DNA of 64,000 nucleotides from Embiotoca jacksoni (GCA_022577435.1 JAKOON010000011.1:13064818-13128817), one strand, 5' to 3'. Shown: positions 1 to 13,800, counted from the stretch's first letter. Translations and numbers: made by a program. The notes: a model not told the origin generated them from the sequence alone.

Positions 1-167
1 CTGGTCAGGGTCAAAATTGAGATTTTCTCCAAAACAGATTGTTGTGACGTCAATTGTCTGTGACGTAATAACTTACTTGCTTGCTTGCAATGTAGTTTAT
101 ATTTGTCTGCTGAGCTTTTCTAGTTGTATATATTCTACTTTTTTGTGCATCTATGATGGATTTTATG

Positions 168-395
168 GTTTGATTGACAGGCTTAGGGTGGGCGGGAATA
201 GTGCCCTTAGGTTCTCAGTAAGATCCTCCCCTACTCCTCCCCCCAGCTTGTCCAAATACGATCACTTCTGGCTGCAAAACAACCCCAAGATGGCGACGGA
301 CAAAATGCCAGACTGGAGGCTTCAAAACAGCCGTTCACAAACCAGTGGGTTGCCACTCGCCGCGGCCTCACAGAGGGTGAGCAGCCTCTCGCATT
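168..395 (+). repeat. Dispersed repeat family B, diverged copy
   Basis: It shares with 22118-22566 and 25476-25951 the ordered blocks GTTTGATTGACAGGC, GGTGGGCGGGA, TCCAAATACGATCACTTC (AAATAAGGTCACTTCC in the other), AAGATGGCG, GAGGCTTCAAAACAGCC and GGTTGCC. The family is unclassified; I see no terminal inverted repeat or coding capacity, so it may be SINE-like or a non-autonomous DNA element. Confidence 0.6.
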
Positions 396-1259
396 ACAGC
401 ATCCACAGCGATGTGGGAAGTGTGACTTTGTTTGGCCAAAGAATACAAAGTAGGAATTTGTCTTTTTTTTTTCTCTGTGTCAGAAAACAGTTTTTCTCCT
501 GTCGTGTAGAGCAGAAAGTTTCATTGCATCCTGCAGACGAGGGAATCATGAATCACTTTATTGGTTTAAATCACTTTGTTCAGCTCAGGTCAAAGATTCT
601 CGATCACTTAAGTTTTTCTTCTTTTTTTTTTTCTTTTTACAAAGCTAAGCGGTCTCATTGCCACTTAAAGGCACTTCACTAATATACGTCACTAAGTGAA
701 TACGTCACCGTCGCGAAGGCACTTCAGTTGGGCTGCATACAGCAGCAGAGAAATGAATCACCGTTCGAAGGCACTTCAGTAGGTTGCAGCGGTAAGTGAA
801 CGCTTCACTCTTCATTTGTTCATCGGATTTAAACCTCTCGTAGTTCAGCGGTGCATTCAATCTCGTTCTAGTTCAGGCTGTGGCATTTAGTTCAGTTCAA
901 AACCTGACCCGTACCTGCACAGCCTCTTATTTATGTCACATATATTACATTGTATGATTGTTTCTGCGGCTTTCAAAAGGCTTTTAACAAGAAATGCAAG
1001 GAAGTAATGTACTGTGTCGCGACTAAGGTGACAACGGTGCACTCGGTAAGTTGAGCTCGCCCAAAACAACTGATTTGGTCAGTGACAATAGAGAGTTATA
1101 GAAATCATGAGGTAAATATATATTTATAGAGATACATTTATGTGCAAAACACCTCAAAGTACAAAGTAAAAGTAAATTTAAATAAAACTGCGAGCAGTGA
1201 TATGCCAAACATGTTACGAGTGCACAACAAAATCTGTAGGAGGAGTTCGTTAAAATACA

Positions 1260-1632
1260 TGTGAATCGCCCAAAATGGCGACTAAATAAAAAATGGCGGA
1301 CTTCCTGTTGAGTTGACGTAATGGTGCGTAGGACGTTTTTTTGTACATCTCGGTGTGATACACATGTCCACCGAATTTCGTGCATGTAGGTAAATATAGC
1401 CACTGGGGCATCTGTTTAGGGGGCGCTAGCGAGCCATTTGACCACGCCCACTCACGACTCCACTAAAATACGGAATTTTTCGCTGGGACAGAAGCGTGTA
1501 CCAACTTTCAGGAGTTTTTGAATCTGATAAAGCCTTCAAAAATGCAGTTGTTTACAGAGAATAATAATAACGCAGAATAATAATTCCTTGAAGAACAATA
1601 GGGCTTTCGCACCGTCGGTGCTCGGGCCCTAA
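1260..1632. repeat. Fish-type interspersed repeat ending in (AAT)n and TCGGGCCCTAATAA
   Basis: The blocks AAAATGGCGGACTTCCTGTTG, ACACATGTCCACCGAATTTCG, GGGGGCGCTAGCGAGCCATTT, GACCACGCCCA, an (AATA/AAT) stretch and a GC-rich tail GCACCGTCGGTGCTCGGGCC recall a repeat common in many teleost genomes. Assignment is from memory; it is the only copy seen in the window. Confidence 0.55.
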
Positions 1633-2454
1633 TAAGAAAAAAGGAACATATCAAACAAATATAACAAAATGAGATAACATTTAGTTAGTCATGTTGTCTC
1701 CTTCCTCTTTATTATAGTCTGTTTATCTTTCTTATTGAGATATAGTCTGGGAAAGTACTTTTCCTATTATTCTCGACTAAATCTTAATCCTCCAAAAACG
1801 TTTTGTTCGAATTGCAAACCCGATCAGAGTCACACAGTTCTTCTCTCCCTCTATTTCAGAAACTCCAGGTTCTTACTATTTATGGTATTAATGTTTTTCA
1901 AATATGTGTTTTTATTTATAAGACACACTCAAAAGAAGGAAATACTCCTTAAGAGTGCAAGACTCTACTTTAAAGTAAGTTCACAGGCCGGTTCTTACTC
2001 GTCAATTTTCAGATTTTCATTCTCCTAAATTTCTCACCTATTGGAGTAAATTTTCAACACGACATAATGGCACCAAATTATGGAATGGCTTTTCCCATCT
2101 GGCACAAAAAAAATGATCCTTCATAAAAGGTGCTTAAAAAAAACATTTTCCTGCTGTTTTGTAAACTGTATCATACACATCACATCCATCCTCCTGCTCA
2201 CAATTTTTCCTTTTAATATTGATATTGCTGTTGCCGTATACATTTTTGTTTTCCACAATCTTTATGTAGTCATATTATAACTTCTTAGTAAACTTCAAAC
2301 GTTATCCGGGTAGAAAGCTTCACCTAAGCCCACTCCCCCCCTCCCCTCCCCCCTTGTGCACTGTATAGTATTTGTTACCTTTGTACATTTTGTGCGCTTT
2401 GTTCAAAATAAAACCCCAAACAACAACATCAAAATCCTACATCTTCCCTCGTAC

Positions 2455-2685
2455 CTGAAATGCGTGTGGTGTGTCGTCCACACAGTAGACCCTGAGGGTG
2501 AAGCCCAGAGAGTTGCCGGTATCCGGACTACCGAACACGGCCAGCCTCAGCCGCTTCGCTGCCTCCTGGTTCAGCGGTTCCCCTACCAGGGCGTAGCGCC
2601 CCGGCTGCTCCAGCAGCACGTGGCACCTCTGGGCCTCCAGCAGACAGTAGCAGGATGTGGTCTCCTCGTCCACCGACATCACTTC
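2455..2685 (-). CDS. unc5d: unc5d exon E14: end of ZU5, start of UPA
   Basis: 231 bases (77 codons), phase 0 to phase 0. The acceptor is TTCCCTCCACAG and the donor GCATTTCAG/GTACGA. It encodes EVMSVDEETTSCYCLLEAQR, CHVLLEQPGRYALVGEPLN, QEAAKRLRLAVFG, SPDTGNSLGFTLRVYCVDDT, PHAFQ. TSCYCLL, CHVLL and RYALVGE end ZU5; AAKRLRLAVFG...LRVYCVDDTPHAFQ is the first part of UPA. TSCYCLL and VYCVD-TP-AFQ favour UNC5D over UNC5B (TPCYCQL, VYCLEDTPVAL). The remaining UPA and the death domain must lie left of base 1; I found no further coding similarity between 1 and 2454. Confidence 0.96.
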
Positions 2686-5600
2686 CTGTGGAGGGAAGGA
2701 CACATCAGGAGAGGCTGGAGCTGCGTTTCAAATTGTGTAATATTAATTTGGACTTTTCGTACGTATTGCAGCTGCCCTTATAAAGCGTGTTGGATGTAGT
2801 GTGTACACGATTGTGACATGCTACTTAATCACAAAAATGCGCTTTGACCTTTGACCCTCTTGGTCATATCCGTTGCCATCTGTGGCGAGACCTTTGAACT
2901 AAAAAGAAAAAGGATGTGATTTGGAACGAGTACGCTTTGTATTTAATTCTTGTTTTCTTCTTCTCCTCCTCCTCCTCCTCCTTAAGTGGGCGGAGCTTTA
3001 GCGCCACCAACTGTCTCGGAGGCTCGGTCGATGTGATGTCTCTTCCGCCGCGCAAAGGATTGTGGGTCGGAACAGCCGCAGTAGCATGCCGGCCTGCAGG
3101 CTGCAAAATACGACCGGATGACATCCTGGTACTTTGAGAACATTTAAATAATAGAGTTCTGTCTAACTGATGATTTTTTTTAAAATTATGATTCAATGAT
3201 TATTACCGTTTAAGTGTTAACTTAATGATTAACCTAAAATCTGAACGCCATTCAGCCCGAGTGAAGCAACTGTTTGCGCAAACTCTACTCCGCTATTATT
3301 TTCCGCAGAAAGAAACACAACAAGAAGAATTTCAATGCGGTTAACCAACAAGTCATTACAGCCGCAAAGTTAAAGTTTAACGGTTTGTATTGTTGTTCGG
3401 GATATTCCCTCACGCGGAGACTCGGATGAGATCGGGAGCTTTGCTGAAGCTGAACGAGGGGCCAAACAAATAACGACACGTCTCGCTAAACAGATGGGGA
3501 TCCGCTAACACCGGCAAAACGGATTAGCGGGGGTGGCGGGCGGATGCGTCCGACGGCCATTTGCTCGTCATCTCGCGCTCAATTCCCCCCCACCCACCCC
3601 CGCCACCCCCCGAATCCCATCTGAAAACATCCTGTAACTGCGACCCACCGGTGCCCCGTCTGCATTACGGCCGGGGCCGGGGCGCACACGAAGCCCCGCG
3701 GGGAGGGGTTTTTAGTGGGGCCGCCGCATCTCCCCTTAGACCTGCTCCTCCATTAAGCGCTGCGGCAGACGTGAAGGATCTCCCGTGACACGGCTCGTCC
3801 CTGCCGGGCAGCCGCCGACAAATGATAAGAGTCGAACTCCGGCGGAGCAGAAGTTGCCCGGCTTTAATGGGGAATGGCACCGAGAGGCAGACGGAGTGGA
3901 AAGGGAAAGAAAGAAAGACGGATCGGGGGGAGAGGGAGAGGACTCCGTCTCCCATTATATCACTAATTCCGGAGATTAGGTTTTGAGTAAGCGTCCCCTT
4001 CCTACGGTAAAGGGCTCATTATTTCTCCGTGACAGAGACGGGTCACCGCGTTATGTTTTGGAGAATATCTTGTCCTGCCGACTCTCTCTCTCTCTCTCCT
4101 GTCCTGTCCTGTCCTGTCCTGTCCTGTCGGCATATACCTCCCCGTCAGTGATGGCTCCTTTTGATAGCTCCCTTTTGTCCAACACGTCTGCCGGCAAATT
4201 ACGTCTGTGTAAATGTCACGCAGAGTGAAAAGCCGCCCCCCCCCCCCATCCCCCTCCACCCCCTCCCCTCTCTCCCAAGGTCAAGCAGACTCCGTGGTTC
4301 CGGAGGTTGCGCCGCCTTCGATGAGGTCCCCTGAAGGTTTTTTGATGAGGTTAGTTAAACATTAAAAGAGCATCTTGGATGTCTCTACTACTGCTGAGAA
4401 AGAAAAAAAAAAAGAAAGAAAAAAGGGTTGGAAGAGGGTGTTTGGAGCGGAGGTACGTGTCTCCAAGACTGTAAAGTAGCTCTACGGGGCGGAGTTGAAG
4501 GACTTTTTCAGAGGTGTTATTTCACTCAAGGGAAGAAACTGGAAGTGAGAAAATATTTCTCAGCAAGCAATCGCAGGAATAGCAGCATAATGCATTTAGA
4601 GCGGTGGAGTCGTAAATGTTTCAGAAGACCGTCGGTTTTTATGTATTTTTGACCCTCACGCTGAGACCGGAGCAGGTGCTTCAACCTTTTAGCAGGTTTC
4701 TTGAATTTACATGGACGAATGTGTGACTTTCATTTTCGAAATAGAAAATCCAGGGACATTTTTACAAAAACTTAACATCTTTTTATCACCTGCGTTTGTG
4801 CTGCAATTGAACTTCCTTTGTTTCCATGTGTTAGTTAAGCACCTTTATTAAGATGACACAATGTTGGAAGATAATTCGTTTTATCCATTAAAACCAAGAG
4901 ATTTCCAAAACGGGTTTCTAATGAAGATGGAAATAATAATTTTTTTAAGTATACTAGACTACTATTTTGTGTGATTCACATAAACCTAATGAAAAAAAGA
5001 AGTTTTTTTTTTTTTATCTCACTGGCAGAACAGTGGTCCAACTATAGTAATTATTTCCATTATTATAAGTATAATTGAGATCTTAGTTATTTTTAAGCAT
5101 AATAGACACGATATATTTCATATTTCTTATATAGAGTGTCCTCTTTACGATGTACACCTTTCTAGTACTAAGTCAGAGCAGCTTTAATAATTTGTTGCAT
5201 AATCTCGCCGAGGTCCTGTATTCATCCCTCTGGGATTTTGGTCATTATCTCGCAGTCGCGGCACCTTCATGATGCAAATCTCCCGTCTCACCACATGCCA
5301 AAGGTGCTCTGTTGGATTGAGACCTTTTGGGCTCAGTGAACTCTTTGTCATGTTCGAGACACCAGTCTGAGATGTTGTTGAGACGATGCGTTATCCTGCT
5401 GAAAGTAGCCATTAGAAGATGGGAACACTGTGGTTGAAAAGAGACGGGCATTGGTGTAAATGATGCTCAATTGGTTCTAACGGGGTGCAGAGTGTGCCAA
5501 GAAAATGTCCCCCACGCCATTACAACACCAACAGCCTGAAACTGTTGATACAAGGGAGGATGGAGTTGTGCTTTCATGCTGTTTACGCCAAAATCTGACC

Positions 5601-6731
5601 CCGATATCTGAATTGTCTCAGCAGAAATCGAGACTTATCGGGACAGGCAACATTTTGACAATCTTCTCTTGTCCAGCTTTGATGAGACTGTGCTCGATGT
5701 TCGTCGTGTTGTTCGTTCAGAGACGCTCTTTTCTGTGTACCCTGAATCTAACGAGTGTTTTTTGGGGACTGCTCCATTTCTACCATCTCAAAACAATCCG
5801 TCCCCTTTCTGATGTTTTTTGAACTTCAGAAGATCCTCTTGTTCTTGTCTAAATGGATTGAGCTTCTGCCACGTGATTCGCTGATCAGATATTTGCTTTA
5901 GTGAGCAGTTGAACAGGTGTCCCTAATGAAATGAGTTCAGTTTTACCACATACCAAATTACAAAAACAGACATTAAATGCACTGCACTGAGTGTAGATAT
6001 TTTTGGTTTATTTTTCCTCCTCTTGATGTTAACTGCATTCGTTGTTTTCAAGTTTCATGAAAAAGGGTTGCACAGTCGACTTCATGAAAGCAGCAGCGCT
6101 TTGAAATACCATCAATACCATCATTAACCTGGGAAAAAAAAAAACATTTGGATGAATTCTAAAAGGCACCATTTGCATTTGCTCTGACATTTCTTGTGGA
6201 TGTAAGACTGCATGAGGTAGAAGCTTGAAAGGCTGAATTTTATGCAGAATGACAAATCTGAGCTGGCAACCCTGAAATCGGCTCCACACTCGCATGACTA
6301 CGCTGCGGGATGAAAAAGTTTTCATCAAAGAGAGTCGCGGCCGTTTATCAGATGGTATTGATATTCAGGGTGGTGGTGGTGGCGGCGGCGGTGGTGGTTG
6401 AGAGTCGTGTGATTGCACTTGTTACCCCCCCCCTCTTCCTCTGCACTGATGTTGCTGGCAGATACTCTGAAACTGTAACTACAGGTGAGGTGTGACAGTA
6501 AACGGCTCACCTCCCACTTGTTGTCCTGGACTTGTCTCTTTAGCCGGATGGTCCAGTTGTCGGCGGCGACTTCGGCACAATGCGCGACGGTCATGGCTAC
6601 GGGACAGGACAGGTCGAGTCCTGGCGGGCCGTACGTGACCGCGGGGCTCAGGAAGATCTCCGGCCCGTCGTCGGACACGGCGCTGCGCGTGTGTGCACAC
6701 AAGCACACACACAAACACACACACGCACACG

Positions 6732-6772
<41 letters not shown>

Positions 6773-9700
6773 AGGTGAAGAAACACGTCAACATACAAGA
6801 AGTAGTTCCGACCCAGAGATCTGATTGGTCAACTGAACATTTGGAACAAATAAGCGTGGCCCTGCTCATCACTCGAAAATACCACTCCTCTTTCTCAATG
6901 GGAATATGTAATTGGAATTATAGTTCATGTAATATTCAATATAATGTTGTTTTTGATGCTTATTAAATGTGACCCGTTTGGCAAAATCGGGCCTATTTCG
7001 GTCCATTTTTTGTCGCTCCGTGCACCCGTACCGTAACACCACGGATAGTATCGCACCTAAAATCCTGGCGGCGGTTTGGTTTTAACACATGACACGGTGT
7101 TAAAATCTTAAAAATACATGAGTCCATTGACATCTCTTTTCAGCGGATATCCTACAACAAGATTGAGCGACCTAAGCAGTTTATTGTTTCTATGTGCTGT
7201 ATTTTTTCAGTTTGAGAAACGATCTCCAGAAAGCAATAAAACAGACAAAGAACTTGTCTCTGTTGCTATGTGGTTGCTAAGGGTCGGCCTACTTCCTGGA
7301 GTGGTCACCATTGCATACATTACATTCGCTTCGACTGACGAGACTGATTGTTTTCCAGTTCTTAGTCATACCTCCATGTATTGCAATGGAAACAGATCAG
7401 CAACAAAAAAGCTGTATATTTTGAGAGCGAATCGCCCCACAATGAATACATTTCGATTACATATTTTATTTAGTTGGTAACTCGTTGTATAATCACACTA
7501 TTACACACGAGTGTGCTTTGATGTCATTATTGGCACGCTTGCACATCCACTCGTGTAATATCTCTTAATTAAATGACATTTATGCAGAAATGTATATTTC
7601 TCACAAAAATCACAGAGGTTTTTATGACAATATGAAAATGAAAACAAGAATCTCTGGGCGAAATGAATCACTGATTAAACAAGCGTTCAGCGTGACCCTC
7701 TGCCTACGAACAAAGTGAACTGCAATCCTCGGACGCTCATAATGAATCAATCCCTGACTAGCTGACACGCCGACACACAGATAGGGGAAGATTAAAGCAC
7801 AAAGACTAATGGACAGTGAGGCCGGGGAGGACAGGCTTTAGCACAGAGCGTGCGGGCTTTGTGGGTCGATGGAGCTTATGAAGCCTGCTCCGGCCGGCCC
7901 GGTGACAGATTAGCTGGGCCAGGCTGCTCTTGGCCGGCGGCCCAATCTTGGCTGGAAGCCCCGAAGACTGAGAACAATCGATGGGACCACCATCAGTCAT
8001 GCAGCTGGCCCCGGCTGGACACCTCACACACACACACGGGGACACGGTATTGGTGCTGTTGTCACTGGAGCAGCGTGGATATCTCTCGGCATCATCAATA
8101 CAGCTGCGCCCCGACATACGGAGGCAGGTGCATCGCAAATGTGCGAGGTGTGGCCGAACCGACGCCCGGGCACAAATAACAGGCAGCGCCAGCAGACTGA
8201 GAATGAGTTCGATATCGGAAAGTATCATTTTTATAGGTCACACTTTTTATTTTTTATTTTTGACACACAACTAAGTCGATATCAGTGTCCTAATTCTCCT
8301 CTACAAACTAATTCGAAGCAGGTCTTTAGTGTGTTGCTGTGTTGTTTGTCTTTATCTATTTATTTGTTGCTTTATCATCTGCAGTCCCTGATTGGGTTGA
8401 TGTTGAACATTAAAAGGAATAAAAGACGAAGCAGGCAAGGCAACGAACATCAGAGCACATGGAAGAGGCCACAGACTCAGTGAATGGAAACCTTATGTGG
8501 GCACAATCACATAAAACACAAATCACATTGCACAAACACTAAACACAACAAGATGAAAATATATCACATATCATATGCAACCACTCTTGTTTTCCCCCCA
8601 CCCACTAAACAGATTATTTTAACACAAATTCATTTGATTTTTGCTGTTGATTGACACGAATGTCCCACAGAGAGGATGATGATGAGGTCCAAATATCATG
8701 TCAGGAAAAAAACACGTATTAAATATGTCAGAAAACATTTTATTTGTATTAAATTTAACTGAGAACGTGGCAATAAAAAAGTTGCAGCTGACTGACGTCG
8801 ATCAGCAGCTGTTTCTTACACAATGTGAACGAATATGAAGTTCTTAAAAAAACTGCAAGAACAGGATACTATTAGTAGTCTGGAATCACCGGACCTGCAT
8901 TCACTGTATGAATATATGGATCTGGTTATGCTCCACTAGGGATAATTGTTTACAATTGTTGGATCCAAATGGGCGTAGATCTCAGGTTAACATTAAAACA
9001 AGTGAAGCAGCCTTTGACCACTCAGCATTGACTACTCAGACCTAAATTCACTGTGTGGATATTTGGGTCTGGTTACTCTCCATAGGGAAATTGTTCACAG
9101 TCATTCCGTCCTACTGTTGCTATTATTTTAACCAAATTCACATACAACTGCTGCAACTACAGAGGGCCCGTGTCCACCAAGGTATTTATCATCGAGTACA
9201 GCATATTACTTTTTAAATTGTTTTTAATGGGAGCGCCTCGTTTTTTTTTGTGTTTTTTTTTCAAACGGCAGCAGTGTCACGAGGCACTGAGCGTTTATTT
9301 TTGCGCTGAGCGTTTTTTTATTCTCCGGGTGACCGAGAGTTGACAAATTTTCAACTTTGGGTAAAATGTGCAATCGTCACTGTCGATTTTGGATTGGACG
9401 GCCGTCCAAGACACTTAACCACCAACGCTGGTCGCTGAATGGTCCGCCCACCAGTGTGGCTGAGCGAACGCTAATACGAGCAGCGTAACCACACTGTAAT
9501 CACAGTGAAAACTGAAGCTGTGAACAATAGTCTGACGTATGCTGTACGCTGAAACTCACCAAACTGTAAACAACAATTCCTCGATATTTGCTGGCGTTGC
9601 TACAACTGTTTGTATGGTTTCATTTAGCTCTACAACCACCGCTGTTAGTATTGCGTTTAGAAGCAAATACTCGACGTTAACGTCATTCCCGCTGGTCGCT

Positions 9701-10838
9701 GATTGGTCCGCTTCATGCCGAGCAGGTTTCCAGACTATCATCACGGCGAAGACTGTAATTGCGAGCGATATGCGGGTGGTACGCTCCAGCTGGAACCAGG
9801 CTTTACTGTTAGCGCTGCAGCTAATAGTCATTTTCCCGATTAAGTGCTACGTCTTTGCAATAAAATATAGTTAAGCTTGTCCAATATAATTGAGACAGCT
9901 ACTTTTAACCACATGTTGGTACTTCTGGTATATCAACATAAAGTAATCTCATTTCTCAAAGATTTAAGTCAAGAAACATCAACTCTACTGAGCTCGACTT
10001 TTATAGCAGTTTTCCAGCCCTGCAGCAATTATCTGTCAGAAACTGAATAATAATAATAATTTATGAATAGCATGGAGGTGGAGAGGTGAGGGGTGGAGTC
10101 AGAGCGTGTGTGTGTGTGTGTCTGCATACTGAGAAGGCATCGAGTTCCCACGTGGCACAAGATGTGGCCGAGGTTTTTCAACTCCTGTTATCTTTTACAG
10201 TTTCTGGTGGAAACTTTATTATTTAAAAAATAAATTTATTACACTGTTACCAATCAACACAAAAACATTAAGAGGTTGTGATCCGCTGTCTAAAAATAAA
10301 ATCACACATCCAGGCAGCATCTTGGCCCTGCAGCTGCACTTTTGTGCTAATCAGCCCCCGGCTCAGAGGAAACCAAGGTTACCTGCTGCTGAGACTATGC
10401 TAATTAGCGAGATTGCCTGTGAGCAAAGATTAAAGATGGTTATTTAACAACTCTGATTGTGTTTATGAGAACAAAGAAATATCACTCCAGGATAATGGTT
10501 TAAAGTGTAGATAGCTTGCGGTTATCAGTTAAGTCTTGGCTCATATGCTCAGTACACATCATACCTTATTTATTTTTTTATATTACAAACCAACATCCTA
10601 TGAGATGGCTTTTATATTTTCTCAGACAACACTTATACATTTCATTTAGACTATTCCTTCTTAGTGTTTTTCAAGCTGTCACTGGATTTGGACTCGAGTT
10701 TAGCAGCTTATCAGTTGGAGTTTTAGTTAAAGGAGACACTTCAGCCAATTTACAAACGTATCTGACCAGCACTAATGTAATTCTGTTTATGGTGCTCACA
10801 GAAATGAAAAAAATTATCTTTGCTGTATCCGTTACCCT

Positions 10839-10881
<43 letters not shown>

Positions 10882-13800
10882 GCATAAAACATGATGGGAA
10901 CAGCTGTGGTGCAGCAGCACTTTTCTGTCAGAGAAATTGTTTCTTTTAAAACAGCAGACAGTCCTTAATTTATTACCAACTTCAAATGTTAACTCCCAAC
11001 ACTTATTGATGCAATGTGAAGTTAAGGAGCGTATATGAAAGCCAAGCAATCAATAAAAAAGCAACAAATTTCATAAAGCTCCCTTTTGAGCCACATAGTT
11101 CTCTTAACATTTGTTTCACATATTCAGTCGTCCTCTCTGACTGTAAAACCTGTAAGTTACCCTTTCATTTTTCACTTAATGTTAGATTTAATAGCTTCAT
11201 TAAATACGTAAACACTGGGTCAAATGATGATGAGTAAAATGAAAGACGCTGTTCTAAGTGACCTGAAGTACTGAGCATTTTAACGTGTTTAAATCGATTG
11301 TTTTTGGTTTCCAGTTTTCCAGTTTCTGTTCAACACACGCTGTTCTTATCAGAGATGTTTCTGTCAGCGGCAGCAGCAGCAGGAAGGCAGCTGTGTTCAC
11401 CAGAAAGTCTCTAAAATCCCACTGAGCGCTACCAAACAGGAGACAGAAAGTTGGTGACTAACTGGTGAACACAGACAAGCAGATATTTCTCTTACAGGAG
11501 ACAAACACAGAGCTCAAAGCGCGAGTAAAGATTTATCGTAAATTCATTCGGAGGCTATAAACATAACTACAATAATAAAAAAATAATGCAGATGTTTTTC
11601 AGTGGGTCCCGGATGTGTAAATAGCTAAATATTTGCTGACACATAAACCATAATTACTTTATAAAGGCGATAATAAATCAGCATAGATTGTGAAGCGTGT
11701 TTCACCTAGTGGCCAAAAATCAATCAAAGCAGGTCAGGGAATAATATTAAGAGTAATTTTGTTAAGGAAAATATTGGACCAAAATAAAGTTAGTCAATTC
11801 CACCAATCAAACTTGTAACAGTGTGCGGCAGGTGGAACTGACACTGTGGACCAACAGGCGCCTCCCTGCAGAGTGAACTTTAAAATAATGCCGACGTTTT
11901 TTGGTGGATGCTAGATGTGTAAATAGGTAAATAATTGCTAACATGTTAGCCTTAATAACATTATACCGGTGACATTAAGTCAATATTGATTTTGAAGTAT
12001 GTAGCACTGCCCCCTAATGGCCCAAACAAAATGAAGGGAGGTCTGAGAGGAAGTTTAAAGGGAATTTTGGAGTTGAAGTAGTTTAGGAAAATATTGGTAC
12101 AAAATAAAGTTGGTCATTTCCACGGATCAAACTTTTAACAGGAAGTTCAGTGTGCAGCAGGTGGAACTGACGCTGTGGAGCAAGAGGTGCCTCCCTGCAG
12201 AGCGAACTCCAGAAATAAGGATGATACCGCTCAACTCAAGTCTCTCAAACTTTTGTGAGCCACATCGTATCAAGTTTATTTTGTCACACACCATATGATT
12301 TTGTCCTTGGACAACCTCCCCCAGCCCCCGCTGAGCCACAGAAGATCACACATAAAACAACTCGGCGGAGCCCAGAGGACGGACGAAAGCTCTTGTGAAC
12401 AACCTGAAACTGAGCCCGAGCCGATCGATTCCTATTCTTCGCGGGAGGAAGAAAAGCGTCGTCTTATGTAGATGGCCGAGGTTTTGAATGGGAAGAAAAA
12501 GGATCCAATTTCTCCCTTGGACTCGGCGGCTGTCAGAAGATAGGCTTTGACTGACAGCTCAGCGGTGCGCGGCTCCTGCAGCTTCTTAAACGACAGCCGG
12601 AGAAGTAAACAGAATCAGGCTTATCAGAGCAGAGCAGCAGCTTGGAGGGCAGCGGCTCGGCTGAGCCGGGCGAGACTGTTGGCAGGGGAGCGTGCGAGTG
12701 GGCCTACTGACGGAGCTCCGAGCCACAAACCTATACGTGACCTCTGATACGTTTCCTCGCCCGCATGACCTCCGGCACCTAATGTGCGGGCGGGAAGAGA
12801 GGTGGGACGACAGTTGCATTTCCAGATGACACTAAATGTCACTCTTGATTCTCCCTCAGATGTAGAAATCGAATTTCAGCGAGAAGCACGGGCGGTTAGC
12901 CGCGTTGTCGGGGCGATATCTCGCTCGCGGGGTTTCACGCAGACACATGTTGATACTGTCGGCTGGAAATCAAGAACATGTCCAAAAAAAAAACCCAACC
13001 TGAATCCCGGTTGTCAGATAGCTTTTTGAGGCTCGGTTGCATGCGAGTCAAAAGGTATTAGATTCCCCCCTTTTTTCAAACTGCTCTTATCTGTCGTGCC
13101 ATTTTCTCCTTGAGGAACAGCTTTGTGAAAATCTCAACAACAAAAGTTACAGAAATAGACTCCTGCTAGCTGGCTGGCGTGCAACAGTCATCTTAAAGTC
13201 TGAAGAATATTATGCTCAATCTCCATCCATCTAAACCCCCCCCCCCAAAAAAAAAAACAACCAGAATCAGTATCACCTGTCGTCATGACTACGCAAAGTT
13301 CACAATACTCGGCACTCGAAGCCGCCACGATGGAGAGAGATACAAACACAAAAACTGCGACCGGAGTCGCGGCGTGCGTCTTCCTCTGGGGTGACGGTTG
13401 CTTAAAGGCAGTAATGCAATCTGTCTGCAGCCGCCGATGTATTTGTGACACATTGCGTGCTTCCCCCCGTGGCGTCTGCGAGACGAGCAAAGACCGCACG
13501 CTGAGCGGGAATATGCGCGTCTGCATGCGCGTTCTGTTGACGGGAAACCCGGCGCGACAGGTTGAAGGACAAAAAAGAAAAGCGAGAGGCGGCCTTAGAA
13601 GCCGGCTGCACCTCCTCAGCGAGAGTCCCTCACCTGCTGTCCTCCTGGTTGATGCTCATGTACATTTCCCAGGTAGTGTCTTCTGCGATCCCCCCGTGAG
13701 GCACCAACAGACTGATACCTGCAGAGGAGGGGGGAGAAAAAAAACAAAACTGATCAGCCAGACATGCACAGACATGGCACACACCTGCTCAGCTGTCAGC

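Larger units (their letters stand above)
1..2454. other. Intron 14 of unc5d (partial), repeat-rich
   Basis: No exon-like sequence was seen on either strand. It holds a diverged copy of a dispersed repeat (168-395), two spaced copies of a short motif AAGGCACTTCAGT (about 714 and 767), a second repeat ending in a TCGGGCCCTAATAA tail (about 1260-1632) and AT-rich single-copy sequence (1640-2450). The open frames present are not supported by homology or splice signals. Confidence 0.7.
2686..6510. other. Intron 13 of unc5d
   Basis: 3.8 kb. From left to right on the plus strand: unremarkable sequence with a (TCC)n tract at about 2958-2980; a CpG-rich, GC-rich stretch at about 3480-3960; a (CT)n(CCTGT)n array at 4083-4128; AT-rich sequence 4650-5130; a Tc1-like relic 5150-5935; and short tandem tracts near 6370-6400. 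No additional exon was recognised. Confidence 0.7.
6683..13633. other. Intron 12 of unc5d
   Basis: 7 kb. It contains the TG/CA tract at the E13 acceptor, repeat family A copy 1 (6801-7568), a GC-rich stretch 7800-8200, an imperfect duplicated segment (about 8881-8970 and 9039-9110), a probable DNA-element block 9160-9860, an (AT)n tract, a tandem repeat with a unit of about 320 bp (11580-12210) and a moderately CpG-rich part 12360-12960. No second gene was seen. Confidence 0.65.

Noticed and set aside
17..682. 221-codon open frame on the plus strand
   Set aside because: It runs through a dispersed repeat, has no recognisable domain or codon bias, and contains Phe runs from T tracts.
6325..6966. 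Several frames over the CA repeat near E13
   Set aside because: His-Thr and Cys-Val runs are translations of the dinucleotide tract; only 6682-6511 on the minus strand is coding.
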